Source: Aureimonas sp. AU4 (GTDB lineage: Bacteria; Pseudomonadota; Alphaproteobacteria; Rhizobiales; Rhizobiaceae). Taken from it: a stretch of 64,000 nucleotides of DNA. The DNA is taken from positions 1-64,000 of the forward strand of contig NZ_BBWK01000021.1 of the NCBI RefSeq assembly GCF_001463765.1, in the 5' to 3' direction. The notes beneath the pieces are model-generated. The model worked only from the letters and a program-made list of their open reading frames with translations. It ran no database searches and had not been told where the DNA came from. A program made the position numbers and the translations under genes. Shown here one piece after another: positions 1-7,584 of the stretch (positions are counted from its first letter, which is position 1; each line of letters opens with the position of its first letter).

Positions 1-228
1 GGCGTCCTCGGCCCGCAGGCGGTCGAGCCGTTGCGCCGCCGCGCGCCCCGCCGCCGCGTCGAGAAAGGTGACGGCGCCGAAGTCGGCGAGGCGCTCCGCG
101 GCATCCAGCGCCGCCTCCATCGCTTCGGTGGCCGAGATCCGGCCGTCGCGCACGGCGGACCCGAGCGCGGTGGCATCGCCGCCGGCGAGGGGCTCGTCGG
201 CGGATAAGGGCATGAGCGGAGACGGCAT
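1..228 (-). CDS. Amidase-family protein, N-terminal fragment cut by window edge
   Basis: Only the first 76 codons are present; the reading frame is open to base 1, so the gene continues outside the window. The visible part starts at an ATG at 228 and reads as a mostly helical N-terminus (DATALGSAVRDGRISATEAM, then a run with VTFLDAAAGRAAA). This is typical of the start of amidase-signature enzymes, which hydrolyse C-N bonds with a Ser-Ser-Lys triad that would lie further downstream. It follows the BMP-type binding protein by 17 nt on the same strand. It is therefore probably the third gene of a deaminase/transport/amidase operon acting on a nucleobase or ureide. The substrate cannot be read from this fragment. 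Confidence 0.6.
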   Translation of the reverse strand, partial: MPSPLMPLSADEPLAGGDATALGSAVRDGRISATEAMEAALDAAERLADFGAVTFLDAAAGRAAAQRLDRLRAEDA

Positions 229-245
229 GGCTGGGCGGAGGACGG

Positions 246-1235
246 TCAGCCCGGCTCGCTCGTGTTCATCGGCACCTCGAACGTGCCGGCCTTGATCGCG
301 GCGCGGCGCTCCTCCATCGGACCGACGGCCTCGGCGGGCACCTGCGCGGCGTCGAACTGGATGTCGTTGCCGCCCGTCTTCATCAGGCTGAAGGGCGTGT
401 AGTTCTTGCCCGTCGGCTGGCCGGCCGCCGCGTCCGCCACGGCCGCGTCGAGGATCGGGCGGAAGTTCCAGATGGCGTTGGCGAACACCGTGCCGGGATA
501 GCGCGGCGTGTAGTCGATGAGCGACCCGATCGCCTTGACGCCGCGCTCCTTGGCCGCGTCCGCCGTGCCGATGCGCTCGCCGAACAGGATGTCGGCGCCG
601 GCATCGATCTGGGCGAGTCCGGCTTCGCGCGCCTTCGGCGGATCGAAGAACGTGCCGATGAAGCCGACGAGGTGCTTGGCGTCGGGCCGCACCGCCGTGA
701 CGCCCGCCTGGAAGCCGTTGATCAGCATGTTGACCTCGGGGATCGGGATGGCGCCGACCGAGCCGAAGACGCCGCTCTTGCTCATCTTTCCGGCCAGCAT
801 GCCGGCGAGATAGGCCGCTTCGAAGTTCCACGTGCCGAAGGTTCCGAAGTTCTCGCCCGCCGGCTCGCCCGACGAGCCCATCAGGAAGGCGGTGTCGGCG
901 TATTCGCCCGCCACCTGCCGCGCCTCGCTCTCCACGGCATAGGACTCGCCGACGATGAGCTTGGCGCCGCCTTCGGCGTATTCGCGCATGGCGCGGCCGT
1001 AGTCGGGTCCGCGCACGCCTTCCGAGAAGACGTACTCGATCTTGCCGTCCTTGGCCGCGTTCAGGAGCGCCTGGTGAAGGCAGGAGTTCCAGGCGTTCTC
1101 GACCGGCGAGGCATGGATGCCCGCGACCTTGAGGGGCGCCTGCGCAAAGGCGCGGGGCATGGAAAGCGCCAGGCCGACGCCCGCCGACCCCAGAAGAAAT
1201 CCGCGTCGCCCGATCGATCCCGTCGTCATCGCCAT
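246..1235 (-). CDS. BMP-family ABC transporter substrate-binding protein (PnrA-like)
   Basis: A periplasmic binding protein of the basic-membrane-protein/PnrA family (329 aa), whose members typically deliver nucleosides or nucleobases to an ABC importer. The N-terminus carries twin arginines (IGRRGFLLG) followed by a hydrophobic stretch and an AFA-Q cleavage site near residue 32, so export by Tat or Sec is expected. Family features include the early AGIHASPVENAWN block and, later, GFIGTFFDPPKAREA. The start at 1235 is preferred over an ATG at 1253 because GAGGGG lies 5 nt upstream of it. It lies between a CodA-like deaminase and an amidase. No permease or ATPase is adjacent inside the window; these may lie beyond base 1. 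Confidence 0.85.
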   Translation of the reverse strand: MAMTTGSIGRRGFLLGSAGVGLALSMPRAFAQAPLKVAGIHASPVENAWNSCLHQALLNAAKDGKIEYVFSEGVRGPDYGRAMREYAEGGAKLIVGESYAVESEARQVAGEYADTAFLMGSSGEPAGENFGTFGTWNFEAAYLAGMLAGKMSKSGVFGSVGAIPIPEVNMLINGFQAGVTAVRPDAKHLVGFIGTFFDPPKAREAGLAQIDAGADILFGERIGTADAAKERGVKAIGSLIDYTPRYPGTVFANAIWNFRPILDAAVADAAAGQPTGKNYTPFSLMKTGGNDIQFDAAQVPAEAVGPMEERRAAIKAGTFEVPMNTSEPG

Positions 1236-1250
1236 CTCAGCCCCTCGTCC

Positions 1251-1273
1251 CATGCCCTCGGATGAAGGGCATG
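1251..1273 (-). repeat. Intercistronic hairpin upstream of the BMP gene
   Basis: Perfect 8-bp inverted repeat (CATGCCCT, 7-nt loop, AGGGCATG) in the 98-nt gap between the deaminase and the BMP gene, ending just before the latter's ribosome-binding site. It is not followed by a T-run on the minus strand, so a terminator is unlikely. mRNA stabilisation or translational tuning of the binding protein is possible. Confidence 0.45.
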
Positions 1274-1333
1274 TGACGGATTGCCTCTATTCGTGTCAAT
1301 CGGCAAGGCTGCCGGGGAAATGGACAGGAACAA

Positions 1334-2626
1334 TCAGCCGGCGGCGCGCGGCACGTAGCTCGACGGGTCCACGACGCTCTCGCGGCCAGGGATCGACAGT
1401 CGGCTCGTCTGCGGCTCGGCGCGGGCCAGAACCTTCCCCTCGCGCACCACGAGGAGGCGGCGCGCCTTGAGGCGGATCGCCTCGATCGGATCGGCGGCCT
1501 GGAGGAGCACGAAGCTCGCGGCCGAGCCGACCGCAAGCCCGTAGTCCGTCAGGCCGATCGCGCGCGCCCCGTTCACGGTCACCGCGTCGAAGGCCGCGCG
1601 AAGCCCCTCGCGCGAGGTCATCGGCGCGATGTGGACGGCCATGTGGGCGACCTCCAGCATGTCGCCGGAGCCGAGCGCGTACCAGGGGTCCATGACGCAG
1701 TCGTGCCCGAAGACGACGTTGACGCCGGCCGCCATGAGTTCGGGCACGCGCGTCATGCCGCGGCGCTTGGGGTAGGTGTCGTGGCGGCCCTGCAGCGTGA
1801 TGTTGATCAGCGGGTTGGCGACGACATGAAGCCCGGCCTCGCCGATCAGGGCGATCAGCTTCGAGGCGTAATAGTTGTCCATGGAATGCATGGACGTGAG
1901 GTGCGAGCCCACCACGCGCCCCTGCAGGCCGTGGCGCACCGTCTCGGCGGCAAGCGTTTCCACATGGCGCGAGAGCGGGTCGTCGCTCTCGTCGCAGTGG
2001 AGGTCCACCGGCAGGCCGCGCTCGGCGGCGAGCCGGCACAGGGCCTCCACCGAGGCCGCGCCGTCGGCCATGGTGCGCTCGAAGTGCGGGATGCCGCCCA
2101 CCACGTCGAGCCCCATGTCGAGCGAGCGCGCGAGAAGCGCCACCGCGCCGGGGCTGCGGTAGTAGCCGTCCTGCGGAAAGGCGACGAGCTGGAGCTCGAG
2201 ATAGGGCCGCACGCGCTCGCGCAGCTCGATCATCGCCTCCGCCGTGCGAAGCGTCGGATCGCTGACGTCGACATGGCTGCGGATCGACAGCAACCCCTGC
2301 GAGACCGCGAGGTCGCAGTAGCGCAAGCCCCGCTCTACCATGGCCTCGACGGTGAGAAGCGGCTTCAGCTCGCCCCAGAGCGCGATGCCCTCGAGAAGCG
2401 TGCCCGAGCGGTTCATGCGCGGCAGGCCGAGCGAGAGCGTCGCGTCCATGTGGAAGTGCGGGTCGACGAAGGGCGGCGACAGGAGGCGCCCGTGCGCCTC
2501 GACGCGCTCGCCCGCCTCGCCCTCGATCCGGGGCGCGATCGCGGCGATGCGGCCGTCCTTCACGGCCACGTCCATGCCGGTGCGGCCGTCGGGCAGCGTC
2601 GCGCCCGCAACGAGAAGATCGAACAT
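1334..2626 (-). CDS. Cytosine-deaminase-type amidohydrolase (CodA-like)
   Basis: A 430-aa metal-dependent amidohydrolase. Metal and catalytic residues are in CodA-like positions: H57 and H59 (DPHFHMD), H210 and E213 (LHCDES), H242 (SHLTS) and D309 (FGHDC). Each sits four residues before its counterpart in E. coli cytosine deaminase as I recall it (61/63/214/217/246/313). A Q152 in FPQDG also fits the CodA substrate glutamine. The residue after the metal aspartate is Cys where CodA has Asp314, so the ring substrate may not be cytosine itself; isoguanine, creatinine-like or triazine rings are alternatives. The ATG at 2626 has AAGGGG upstream. It is the first gene of the operon with the BMP protein and amidase, divergent from a GntR regulator. 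Confidence 0.85.
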   Translation of the reverse strand: MFDLLVAGATLPDGRTGMDVAVKDGRIAAIAPRIEGEAGERVEAHGRLLSPPFVDPHFHMDATLSLGLPRMNRSGTLLEGIALWGELKPLLTVEAMVERGLRYCDLAVSQGLLSIRSHVDVSDPTLRTAEAMIELRERVRPYLELQLVAFPQDGYYRSPGAVALLARSLDMGLDVVGGIPHFERTMADGAASVEALCRLAAERGLPVDLHCDESDDPLSRHVETLAAETVRHGLQGRVVGSHLTSMHSMDNYYASKLIALIGEAGLHVVANPLINITLQGRHDTYPKRRGMTRVPELMAAGVNVVFGHDCVMDPWYALGSGDMLEVAHMAVHIAPMTSREGLRAAFDAVTVNGARAIGLTDYGLAVGSAASFVLLQAADPIEAIRLKARRLLVVREGKVLARAEPQTSRLSIPGRESVVDPSSYVPRAAG

Positions 2627-2797
2627 CGCAGCCCCTTGGTGGTCACTCGCGGCAGCCCCGGCAGAGGGGGTGACCCGCGTGGGAAAATCGGGCGGATGTC
2701 CACAGGAGCGGGCGGCCGAGGTCAAGCCCCTCGCCGGCGGATCCCCGGTGGAGCTGCGACCGGGCCGCGCCGCGGACACGCGGTGCCCGTTGCGCCG

Positions 2798-2825
2798 CCC
2801 CCCGCAAGCGGCGTATCGCGGGGGG
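2798..2825. repeat. GC-rich inverted repeat in the divergent intergenic region
   Basis: CCCCCCGC, a 12-nt loop, then GCGGGGGG: an 8-bp perfect stem in the 240-bp gap between the divergent deaminase and GntR genes, about 40 nt before the GntR start. There is no T-run. It may be part of the regulator's 5' leader. I could not pick a convincing sigma-70 promoter in this gap; a TTGACC on the minus strand at 2720-2725 is the best -35 candidate but lacks a good -10. Confidence 0.3.
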
Positions 2826-2866
2826 GCCATCCCATCCGCCCCGCCCACCGCCACGGTTTCCCCTCG

Positions 2867-3661
2867 ATGACCGCTCCTCCCGACGACGGCGCCGAGCCCA
2901 GAGTCGCCCCCGGGCCCGGCGGCGGCCTGATCGAGCGCCTGCGCGAGCGCTTGGCCGCGCCGGACTTCGCGGAGCCGCTCTATGCTCGCCTATCGCGCGA
3001 GCTCGCGCAGGAGATCGCGGCGGGGCGCCTGTCCATCGGCGAGACGCTGCCGGGCGAGCGGGTGCTCGCCGAGGGTCTGGCCCTGTCGCGCGTCACGGTG
3101 CGCAAGGCGATCGACGGGCTGGTGGAGGCCGGACGCCTCGCGCGCCGGCCCGGCGCGGGCACGGCGGTGGCGGGCCGGGTGGAGAAGTCGCTGACGCGCC
3201 TCACCGGCTTTTCCGAAGACATGGCCGCGCGCGGCCTCGAGCCCGGCTGCGTCTGGCTCCTGAAGGAGCGCGCCAACGCCGACATCGACGAGGCGCGCGC
3301 GCTCGGGCTCCCGCTCGGCGCCGCGATCCTGCGCCTGCACCGGATCCGCACCGCGAGCGGCGCGCCGATCGCCTGGGAGCGGACCGCCGTGCCGGGCTGG
3401 GTGCTCGGCGACCCGGACGCCGTCGACCAGTCGCTCTACAAAGTTCTGGAGGCCGTGGGCGCGGCGCCCGTGCGGGCCGTGCAGCGCCTGCGCGCCGAGG
3501 CCGCGACGCGGGTCGACGCCACGCACCTGCGCTGCAAGCCGGGCTCGCCCCTCCTGGTCATGGAACGACGCTGCTTCGAGCGCGAGGGGCGCATCGTGGA
3601 GAGCACGGAGTCGCGCTATCTCGGTGAGGCCTACGACTTCGTCACCGAGATTTTGCGATAA
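2867..3661 (+). CDS. GntR/HutC-family transcriptional regulator (UTRA domain)
   Basis: A 264-aa repressor with an N-terminal winged helix (PLYARLSRELAQEIAAGRL, then GERVLAEGLALSRVTVRKAI) and a C-terminal UTRA ligand-binding domain beginning near LTGFSEDMAARG. This is the HutC/NagR/FarR architecture, in which a sugar phosphate or small metabolite releases the protein from DNA. The start ATG at 2867 is the first methionine before the GGGLIERLRERL stretch; no strong Shine-Dalgarno is visible. The gene directly precedes nanE on the same strand, with perfect inverted repeats in the 76-nt gap. It probably controls the downstream amino-sugar operon and may respond to ManNAc-6-P or GlcNAc-6-P. The divergent deaminase operon could also be a target. 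Confidence 0.88.
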   Translation: MTAPPDDGAEPRVAPGPGGGLIERLRERLAAPDFAEPLYARLSRELAQEIAAGRLSIGETLPGERVLAEGLALSRVTVRKAIDGLVEAGRLARRPGAGTAVAGRVEKSLTRLTGFSEDMAARGLEPGCVWLLKERANADIDEARALGLPLGAAILRLHRIRTASGAPIAWERTAVPGWVLGDPDAVDQSLYKVLEAVGAAPVRAVQRLRAEAATRVDATHLRCKPGSPLLVMERRCFEREGRIVESTESRYLGEAYDFVTEILR

Positions 3662-3662
3662 G

Positions 3663-3701
3663 ACCGGTACGATACCGGTTGCATTCTCCAACCGTTCGGT
3701 T
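3663..3701. promoter_or_regulatory. Two adjacent palindromes upstream of nanE (probable GntR operator)
   Basis: At 3663-3679, ACCGGTACGATACCGGT has perfect 7-bp arms around a 3-nt centre. At 3690-3701, AACCGTTCGGTT has 5-bp arms with a 2-nt centre. They lie right after the HutC-type regulator's stop codon and before nanE. A possible -35 (TTGCAT, 3679-3684) abuts the first palindrome, but no good -10 is evident. Binding of the neighbouring regulator is inferred. Confidence 0.55.
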
Positions 3702-3737
3702 AGCGTCCGGAAACCGATCGCGGACATCTGGACCCCC

Positions 3738-4421
3738 GTGCGCCTCTCCGATCTCGACCGCAAGCTGATCGTCTCCTGCCAGCCCGTGCCGGGCGGTCCG
3801 CTGGACAGGCCGGAGATCGTCGCCGCCTTCGCCCTCGCCGCTCTCGACGGGGGCGCGAGCGGCCTGCGGATCGAGTCGGTGCGCTATGTCGAGGCCGTGC
3901 GCGCCGTGACGCGAGCGCCGATCATCGGGCTCGTCAAGCGCGACCTCGACGATTCCCCCGTTCGCATCACGCCGACCTTGGAGGAAGCCGCGGCGCTGGC
4001 GCGGGCCGGCGCCGACATCGTCGCCTTCGACGCGACGCGCCGCCCCCGGCCCGCCGGCGTGCGGGAACTCGTCGAGGCCGTTCAGCGCGAGGGCGCGCTC
4101 GCCATGGCCGACTGCTCCGACGAGGAGGACGCGAGGCAGGCGCTGGCGGCGGGCGCCGACGTCGTCGGTTCGACGCTTTCGGGCTATACGGGCGGTCCCG
4201 AGCCGGTGGACCCCGACATCGCGCTGATCTCGCGCCTGCGGCGCCTGACGCCCCATGTCGTCGCGGAAGGGCGCATCCGCACGCCCGACCAGGCGGCCGA
4301 GGCCCTGGCGGCGGGCGCCTTCTGCGTCGTGGTGGGCTCCGCCATCACGCGCCCCGAACACGCCACGAGCTGGTTCGTGTCGGCCATGGGCGCGGTCGCG
4401 CCGCAGCCCGCGACGGCGTGA
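3738..4421 (+). CDS. nanE: N-acetylmannosamine-6-phosphate 2-epimerase (NanE)
   Basis: Converts ManNAc-6-P to GlcNAc-6-P in the cytoplasm. The 227-aa TIM barrel matches NanE throughout: IVSCQPVPGGPLDRPEIVAA near the start, IIGLVKRDLDDSPVRIT with the catalytic Lys at about 67, ADIVAFDATRRPRP, STLSGYT, and AEGRIRTPDQAAEAL with the catalytic Glu at about 177. The start is taken as GTG at 3738 because homology begins there. An upstream in-frame ATG at 3624 lies inside the regulator and would run through the operator. The stop overlaps the kinase start by 4 nt (GTGA), implying translational coupling. No sialate lyase (NanA) or GlcNAc-6-P deacetylase is present here, so the locus is only part of a sialate/ManNAc pathway. 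Confidence 0.93.
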   Translation: MRLSDLDRKLIVSCQPVPGGPLDRPEIVAAFALAALDGGASGLRIESVRYVEAVRAVTRAPIIGLVKRDLDDSPVRITPTLEEAAALARAGADIVAFDATRRPRPAGVRELVEAVQREGALAMADCSDEEDARQALAAGADVVGSTLSGYTGGPEPVDPDIALISRLRRLTPHVVAEGRIRTPDQAAEALAAGAFCVVVGSAITRPEHATSWFVSAMGAVAPQPATA

Positions 4422-5299
4422 ACGCCGTGGCCGGGGTCCTCGCGCTCGACGTCGGCGGCACGAAGATCGCGGCAGCGCTCGTGGAGGGCGGCCGGATCGT
4501 CGAGCGCCGCGCCTTTGCGACCCCGCGCGAACGAGGCGCCGAGGTCTGGCTCGACGCCATCGCCGACGCCGCCCATCCCTGGCGCGGACGCGCGCGGGCC
4601 GTGGGCGCGGCCCTGACCGGACTGGTGGACGACGGGCGCTGGTCGGCCCTCAACCCGCGCACGCTGCCCGTGCCGGACGGTCTCCCGGTCGAGGCCGAGT
4701 TGTCGCGCCGCCTCGGGCTCCCGGTCCGCGCCTGGAACGACGCACAGGCCGCCGCCTGGGGCGAGGCGCGCTTCGGCGCGGGGCGAGGCGCGGATGAGGC
4801 CACGGTCGCGTTCCTCACCATCTCCACCGGCATCGGCGGCGGCATCGTCTCGGGCGGACGGCTCCTCAGCGGACTGGCGGGCCATTTCGGGCAGTGGCGC
4901 GAGGGCGGCGACCCGAGCGCGCCGCCCGCCGAGGACGCGGTCTCCGGCCGCTGGATCGCCGCCGAGGCGGCGTCCGCCGGCTTCGATGCCGACGCGCGCG
5001 CCGTGTTCGATGCCGCACACGGGGGCGAGGCGTGGGCCGAGGCGATCCTCGAGCGCTCGGCCCGCCGGGCCGCCGCCCTTCTCCTCAACGTCCAGCTCGC
5101 GCTCGACCCCAACCGCATCGTCATCGGCGGCGGGATCGGGCTCGCGCCCGGCTATCTCGACCGCCTGGATGCCGCGCTCGGCGGCCAGCCCGCCCGGCTG
5201 CGGCCACGCCTCGTTCCGGCCGAGCTCGGCGCGGACGCGGGGCTGATCGGCGCCGCCGACCTCGCTCTCACCGCCATCTCCACCGCCGAAAGGGTCTGA
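4418..5299 (+). CDS. nanK: ROK-family kinase, probable N-acetylmannosamine kinase (NanK), zinc motif absent
   Basis: A 293-aa ROK sugar kinase, expected to phosphorylate ManNAc at C6 for the upstream epimerase. It shows the ATP-binding ALDVGGTKIAAALV (about residue 9), the catalytic pair N107-D108 (AWNDAQAAAWGEA) and the GIGGGIVSGG loop. The usual ROK zinc motif (GHxxx...CxCGxxGCxE) is missing: after AGHFGQW (His156) the chain runs REGGDPSAPPAEDAVSGRW with no cysteines and is shorter than in E. coli NanK. Other zinc-free ROK kinases are known in the superfamily, so activity is still plausible, but the substrate is less certain. The GTG start overlaps the nanE stop. Confidence 0.82.
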   Translation: MNAVAGVLALDVGGTKIAAALVEGGRIVERRAFATPRERGAEVWLDAIADAAHPWRGRARAVGAALTGLVDDGRWSALNPRTLPVPDGLPVEAELSRRLGLPVRAWNDAQAAAWGEARFGAGRGADEATVAFLTISTGIGGGIVSGGRLLSGLAGHFGQWREGGDPSAPPAEDAVSGRWIAAEAASAGFDADARAVFDAAHGGEAWAEAILERSARRAAALLLNVQLALDPNRIVIGGGIGLAPGYLDRLDAALGGQPARLRPRLVPAELGADAGLIGAADLALTAISTAERV

Positions 5300-5302
5300 T
5301 CC

Positions 5303-6634
5303 ATGCCGAACCGCGCCCGACGCAGTGCCTTTCTTCTCGCCGCAACGCTGGCGAGCTTCCTGTCGGCCGGCGCCGCCGACGCCAAGGTCACGGTCCTCGG
5401 CTGGCCCGGCGGTCCCGAGGAGGCGGCGTTGCGGGCCGCGGCCGACGCCTACAATGCCAAGTCCGATACGGCCGAGGCCGACAAGGTCGACCTCCTGTTC
5501 TTCAACCGCGAGGGCTTCTGGGACAAGCTGCAGGCGGACCTGGCCGCCGGCACCACGGCCTTCGACGCCAACCTGCTGGCCACCTACTCGATCGGCCGCT
5601 ACGCGCCCTTCATGGAGCCGGTCGAGCTCGACCCCTCCGCCGCGAAGGTCGTCGGCGAGCCGGTGCTGAAGACCATGCAGTTCGAGGGTCGGCAATACGG
5701 CGTGCCGACCGACCTCTCGATGCACTTCCTCTACTTCCGCAAGGACCTCGTCGACGCGCTGCTCGCCAGCGACGAGGCCAAGGCGACCTATGCGAAGATC
5801 GCCAAGGAGCGGCTCGGCCTCGACCTTCAGCCCAAGGCCCCCGCTGACTGGACCTGGGACGACTTCGCCGCCACCGCCCTCTACTTCACCAAGGCGGTGA
5901 ACCCCGACAGCCCGACGCGCTACGGCACCGTCCTCCAGATGAAGAACCTTCTCTTCAACATGATGGTGTTCCAGTCCCTGCCGCGCGCCTATGGGGGCAA
6001 CTGGGAGGACGCTTCCGGCAAGGTGAGCGTGGACTCGCCCGCCTACCGGCACGGGCTCGAGCTCTACAAGATGCTGACGGATGCCGGCGCGACGCCCAAG
6101 GACTCCCTGTCCTACGAGTTCGCCGAGGCGAACGCGGCGTTTGCGTCCGGCCAGGTCGCGGCCATGGTGCAGTGGAACGCCGCCGCGCCCGTGCTCACGG
6201 ACCCGAACCAGTCGCCGGCGGTCGCCGAGACCACCGCGACCGTTCCCCCGCCGGCCGGACCGGACGGGCGCTTCACCCATATCCACTCGCTCGGCCTCGG
6301 CTTGTCGAAGACCGCGCCCAACAAGGCGGGTGCCGCGAAGTTCCTGCGCTGGATGTCGACCGAGGAGGCGGCCCTCGCCTATGCCAAGGCCGGCGGCGCG
6401 CCGGCTTTGACGGCTGAGGTCGCGGCCAAGATCGCCACCGAGCGGCCGGACCTCGTTCCGCTCGGCGAATACGCGGTGAAGTACGGCTTCGTGATGAACG
6501 GGGCGACCTCGGCCAACGCGCTCTCGGTCTACGAGCTCCAGGCCAAGGAGTTCACCGGCTACTGGAGCGGCCAGCGCTCGCTGGACGAGGCGCTGAAGGC
6601 GACCGAGACCGGCATGGCCGACCTCCTGAAGTAG
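5303..6634 (+). CDS. Sugar ABC transporter substrate-binding protein (family 1)
   Basis: A 443-aa extracytoplasmic solute-binding protein of the sugar (CUT1) class. A Sec signal peptide (basic MPNRARR, then a hydrophobic core) ends near ADA-K at about residue 27. The mature domain starts KVTVLGWPGGPEEAALRAA and contains DFAATALYFT and FASGQVAAMVQWNAAAP, as in MalE-like proteins that bind oligosaccharides or amino sugars. The ATG at 5303 lies 3 nt after the kinase stop, with AAAGGG upstream. It is followed by a strong hairpin and two permeases. Given nanE and nanK upstream, the ligand is probably an N-acetylated amino sugar or sialoside; this is inference. Confidence 0.88.
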   Translation: MPNRARRSAFLLAATLASFLSAGAADAKVTVLGWPGGPEEAALRAAADAYNAKSDTAEADKVDLLFFNREGFWDKLQADLAAGTTAFDANLLATYSIGRYAPFMEPVELDPSAAKVVGEPVLKTMQFEGRQYGVPTDLSMHFLYFRKDLVDALLASDEAKATYAKIAKERLGLDLQPKAPADWTWDDFAATALYFTKAVNPDSPTRYGTVLQMKNLLFNMMVFQSLPRAYGGNWEDASGKVSVDSPAYRHGLELYKMLTDAGATPKDSLSYEFAEANAAFASGQVAAMVQWNAAAPVLTDPNQSPAVAETTATVPPPAGPDGRFTHIHSLGLGLSKTAPNKAGAAKFLRWMSTEEAALAYAKAGGAPALTAEVAAKIATERPDLVPLGEYAVKYGFVMNGATSANALSVYELQAKEFTGYWSGQRSLDEALKATETGMADLLK

Positions 6635-6655
6635 GCGTGCGCCTCCTCGGCAACC

Positions 6656-6679
6656 GGCGCGGCCCTTGGCGGCCGCGCC
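6656..6679 (+). repeat. Hairpin after the binding-protein gene
   Basis: GGCGCGGCC, a 6-nt loop, GGCCGCGCC: a 9-bp perfect GC stem in the 67-nt gap between binding protein and first permease, with no T-run. Its position is like the malE-malF intercistronic hairpins that protect upstream mRNA and raise binding-protein levels relative to permeases. Confidence 0.5.
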
Positions 6680-6701
6680 ACCGGACACGGGTTCTCCTCC
6701 C

Positions 6702-7577
6702 ATGACATCAGCGATGCGCGGCGGCACGTTCGGCTGGTCCGTCCTGATGGCGCCGCTCGTCCTGTTCCTGCTGGCCTTTCTCGGCTTCCCGGCGCTGGTG
6801 AACCTCGTCTACTCCGTCTCGGAGGTCACGTTCCAGACGTTGCGCGAGCCGAAGCTCTCCGGCTTCGGGAACTACGCGGCGGTTCTCCGGGACGGCGCCT
6901 TCTGGAGCGCGGCCGGCTTTTCCTTGCGCTTCGGCCTCGTCACGGCACTGATCGAGTGCGGGCTCGGCCTCTTCCTCGCGGTCTTCCTCGCCCCGCTCCT
7001 GGCCAGGCGCTCCGTCCTGATCACCGGCCTCATGCTGCCGCTCATGGTGGCCCCCGCGCTGGTCGGCCTCATGTACCGCCTCGTTCTGCACGAGTTCGTG
7101 GGACCCCTGCCCTACTATCTCCTCGAATGGACCGGCGACAGCCCGGCCTTTCTCGGCCCCGACATGGCGTTCCGCACGCTGGTCGCCGTGGAGGCGCTGC
7201 AGTGGACGCCCTTCGCCTTTCTCCTGTTCCACGTCGCCTACGGCGCGATCTCGCAGGACGTGCGCGACGCCGCCGCGATGGACGGCGCCGGTGCCTGGCA
7301 GCGCCTGCGCTTCGTCGAGCTGCCGCTCATGCTGCCGACGGTCGCGGTCGCCTTCTTCATCCGCTTCATCGACGGCGTGCGCGTGTTCGACAACGTCTAC
7401 GTGCTGACGGGCAGCGGGGCCGGTGGCTCCACGCAGTCGCTGTCGATCTACATCTACGAGAGCTTCTTCCGGCAGGGCGCGATCGGGCGGGCGGTCGCCG
7501 CCTCGGTGGTGCTGTTCGCAGCCTCGTTCCTTCTTCTCTACGCCTTGAACCGTGTCTCGCTGCGGCGGAGGACCTGA
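6702..7577 (+). CDS. Sugar ABC transporter permease (MalF-type)
   Basis: A 291-aa inner-membrane permease with six predicted membrane spans. The first is at about residues 8-30 (LMAPLVLFLLAFLGFPALV), and the last is near the C-terminus (VVLFAASFLLLYAL). The EAA loop that contacts the ATPase is visible as DVRDAAAMDGAGAWQRLRFVELP. With the next gene it should form the heteromeric channel for the preceding binding protein. The ATG at 6702 is chosen over an upstream methionine within the intercistronic hairpin; no clear Shine-Dalgarno is visible, and an ATG at 6714 is an alternative. Confidence 0.87.
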   Translation: MTSAMRGGTFGWSVLMAPLVLFLLAFLGFPALVNLVYSVSEVTFQTLREPKLSGFGNYAAVLRDGAFWSAAGFSLRFGLVTALIECGLGLFLAVFLAPLLARRSVLITGLMLPLMVAPALVGLMYRLVLHEFVGPLPYYLLEWTGDSPAFLGPDMAFRTLVAVEALQWTPFAFLLFHVAYGAISQDVRDAAAMDGAGAWQRLRFVELPLMLPTVAVAFFIRFIDGVRVFDNVYVLTGSGAGGSTQSLSIYIYESFFRQGAIGRAVAASVVLFAASFLLLYALNRVSLRRRT

Positions 7578-7584
7578 CGCCGTG

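Noticed and set aside
4184-6727. Long minus-strand open frame opposite nanE, nanK and the binding protein
   Set aside because: Low-complexity Arg/Gly/Val-rich translation with no motif; it is an antisense shadow common at this GC content.
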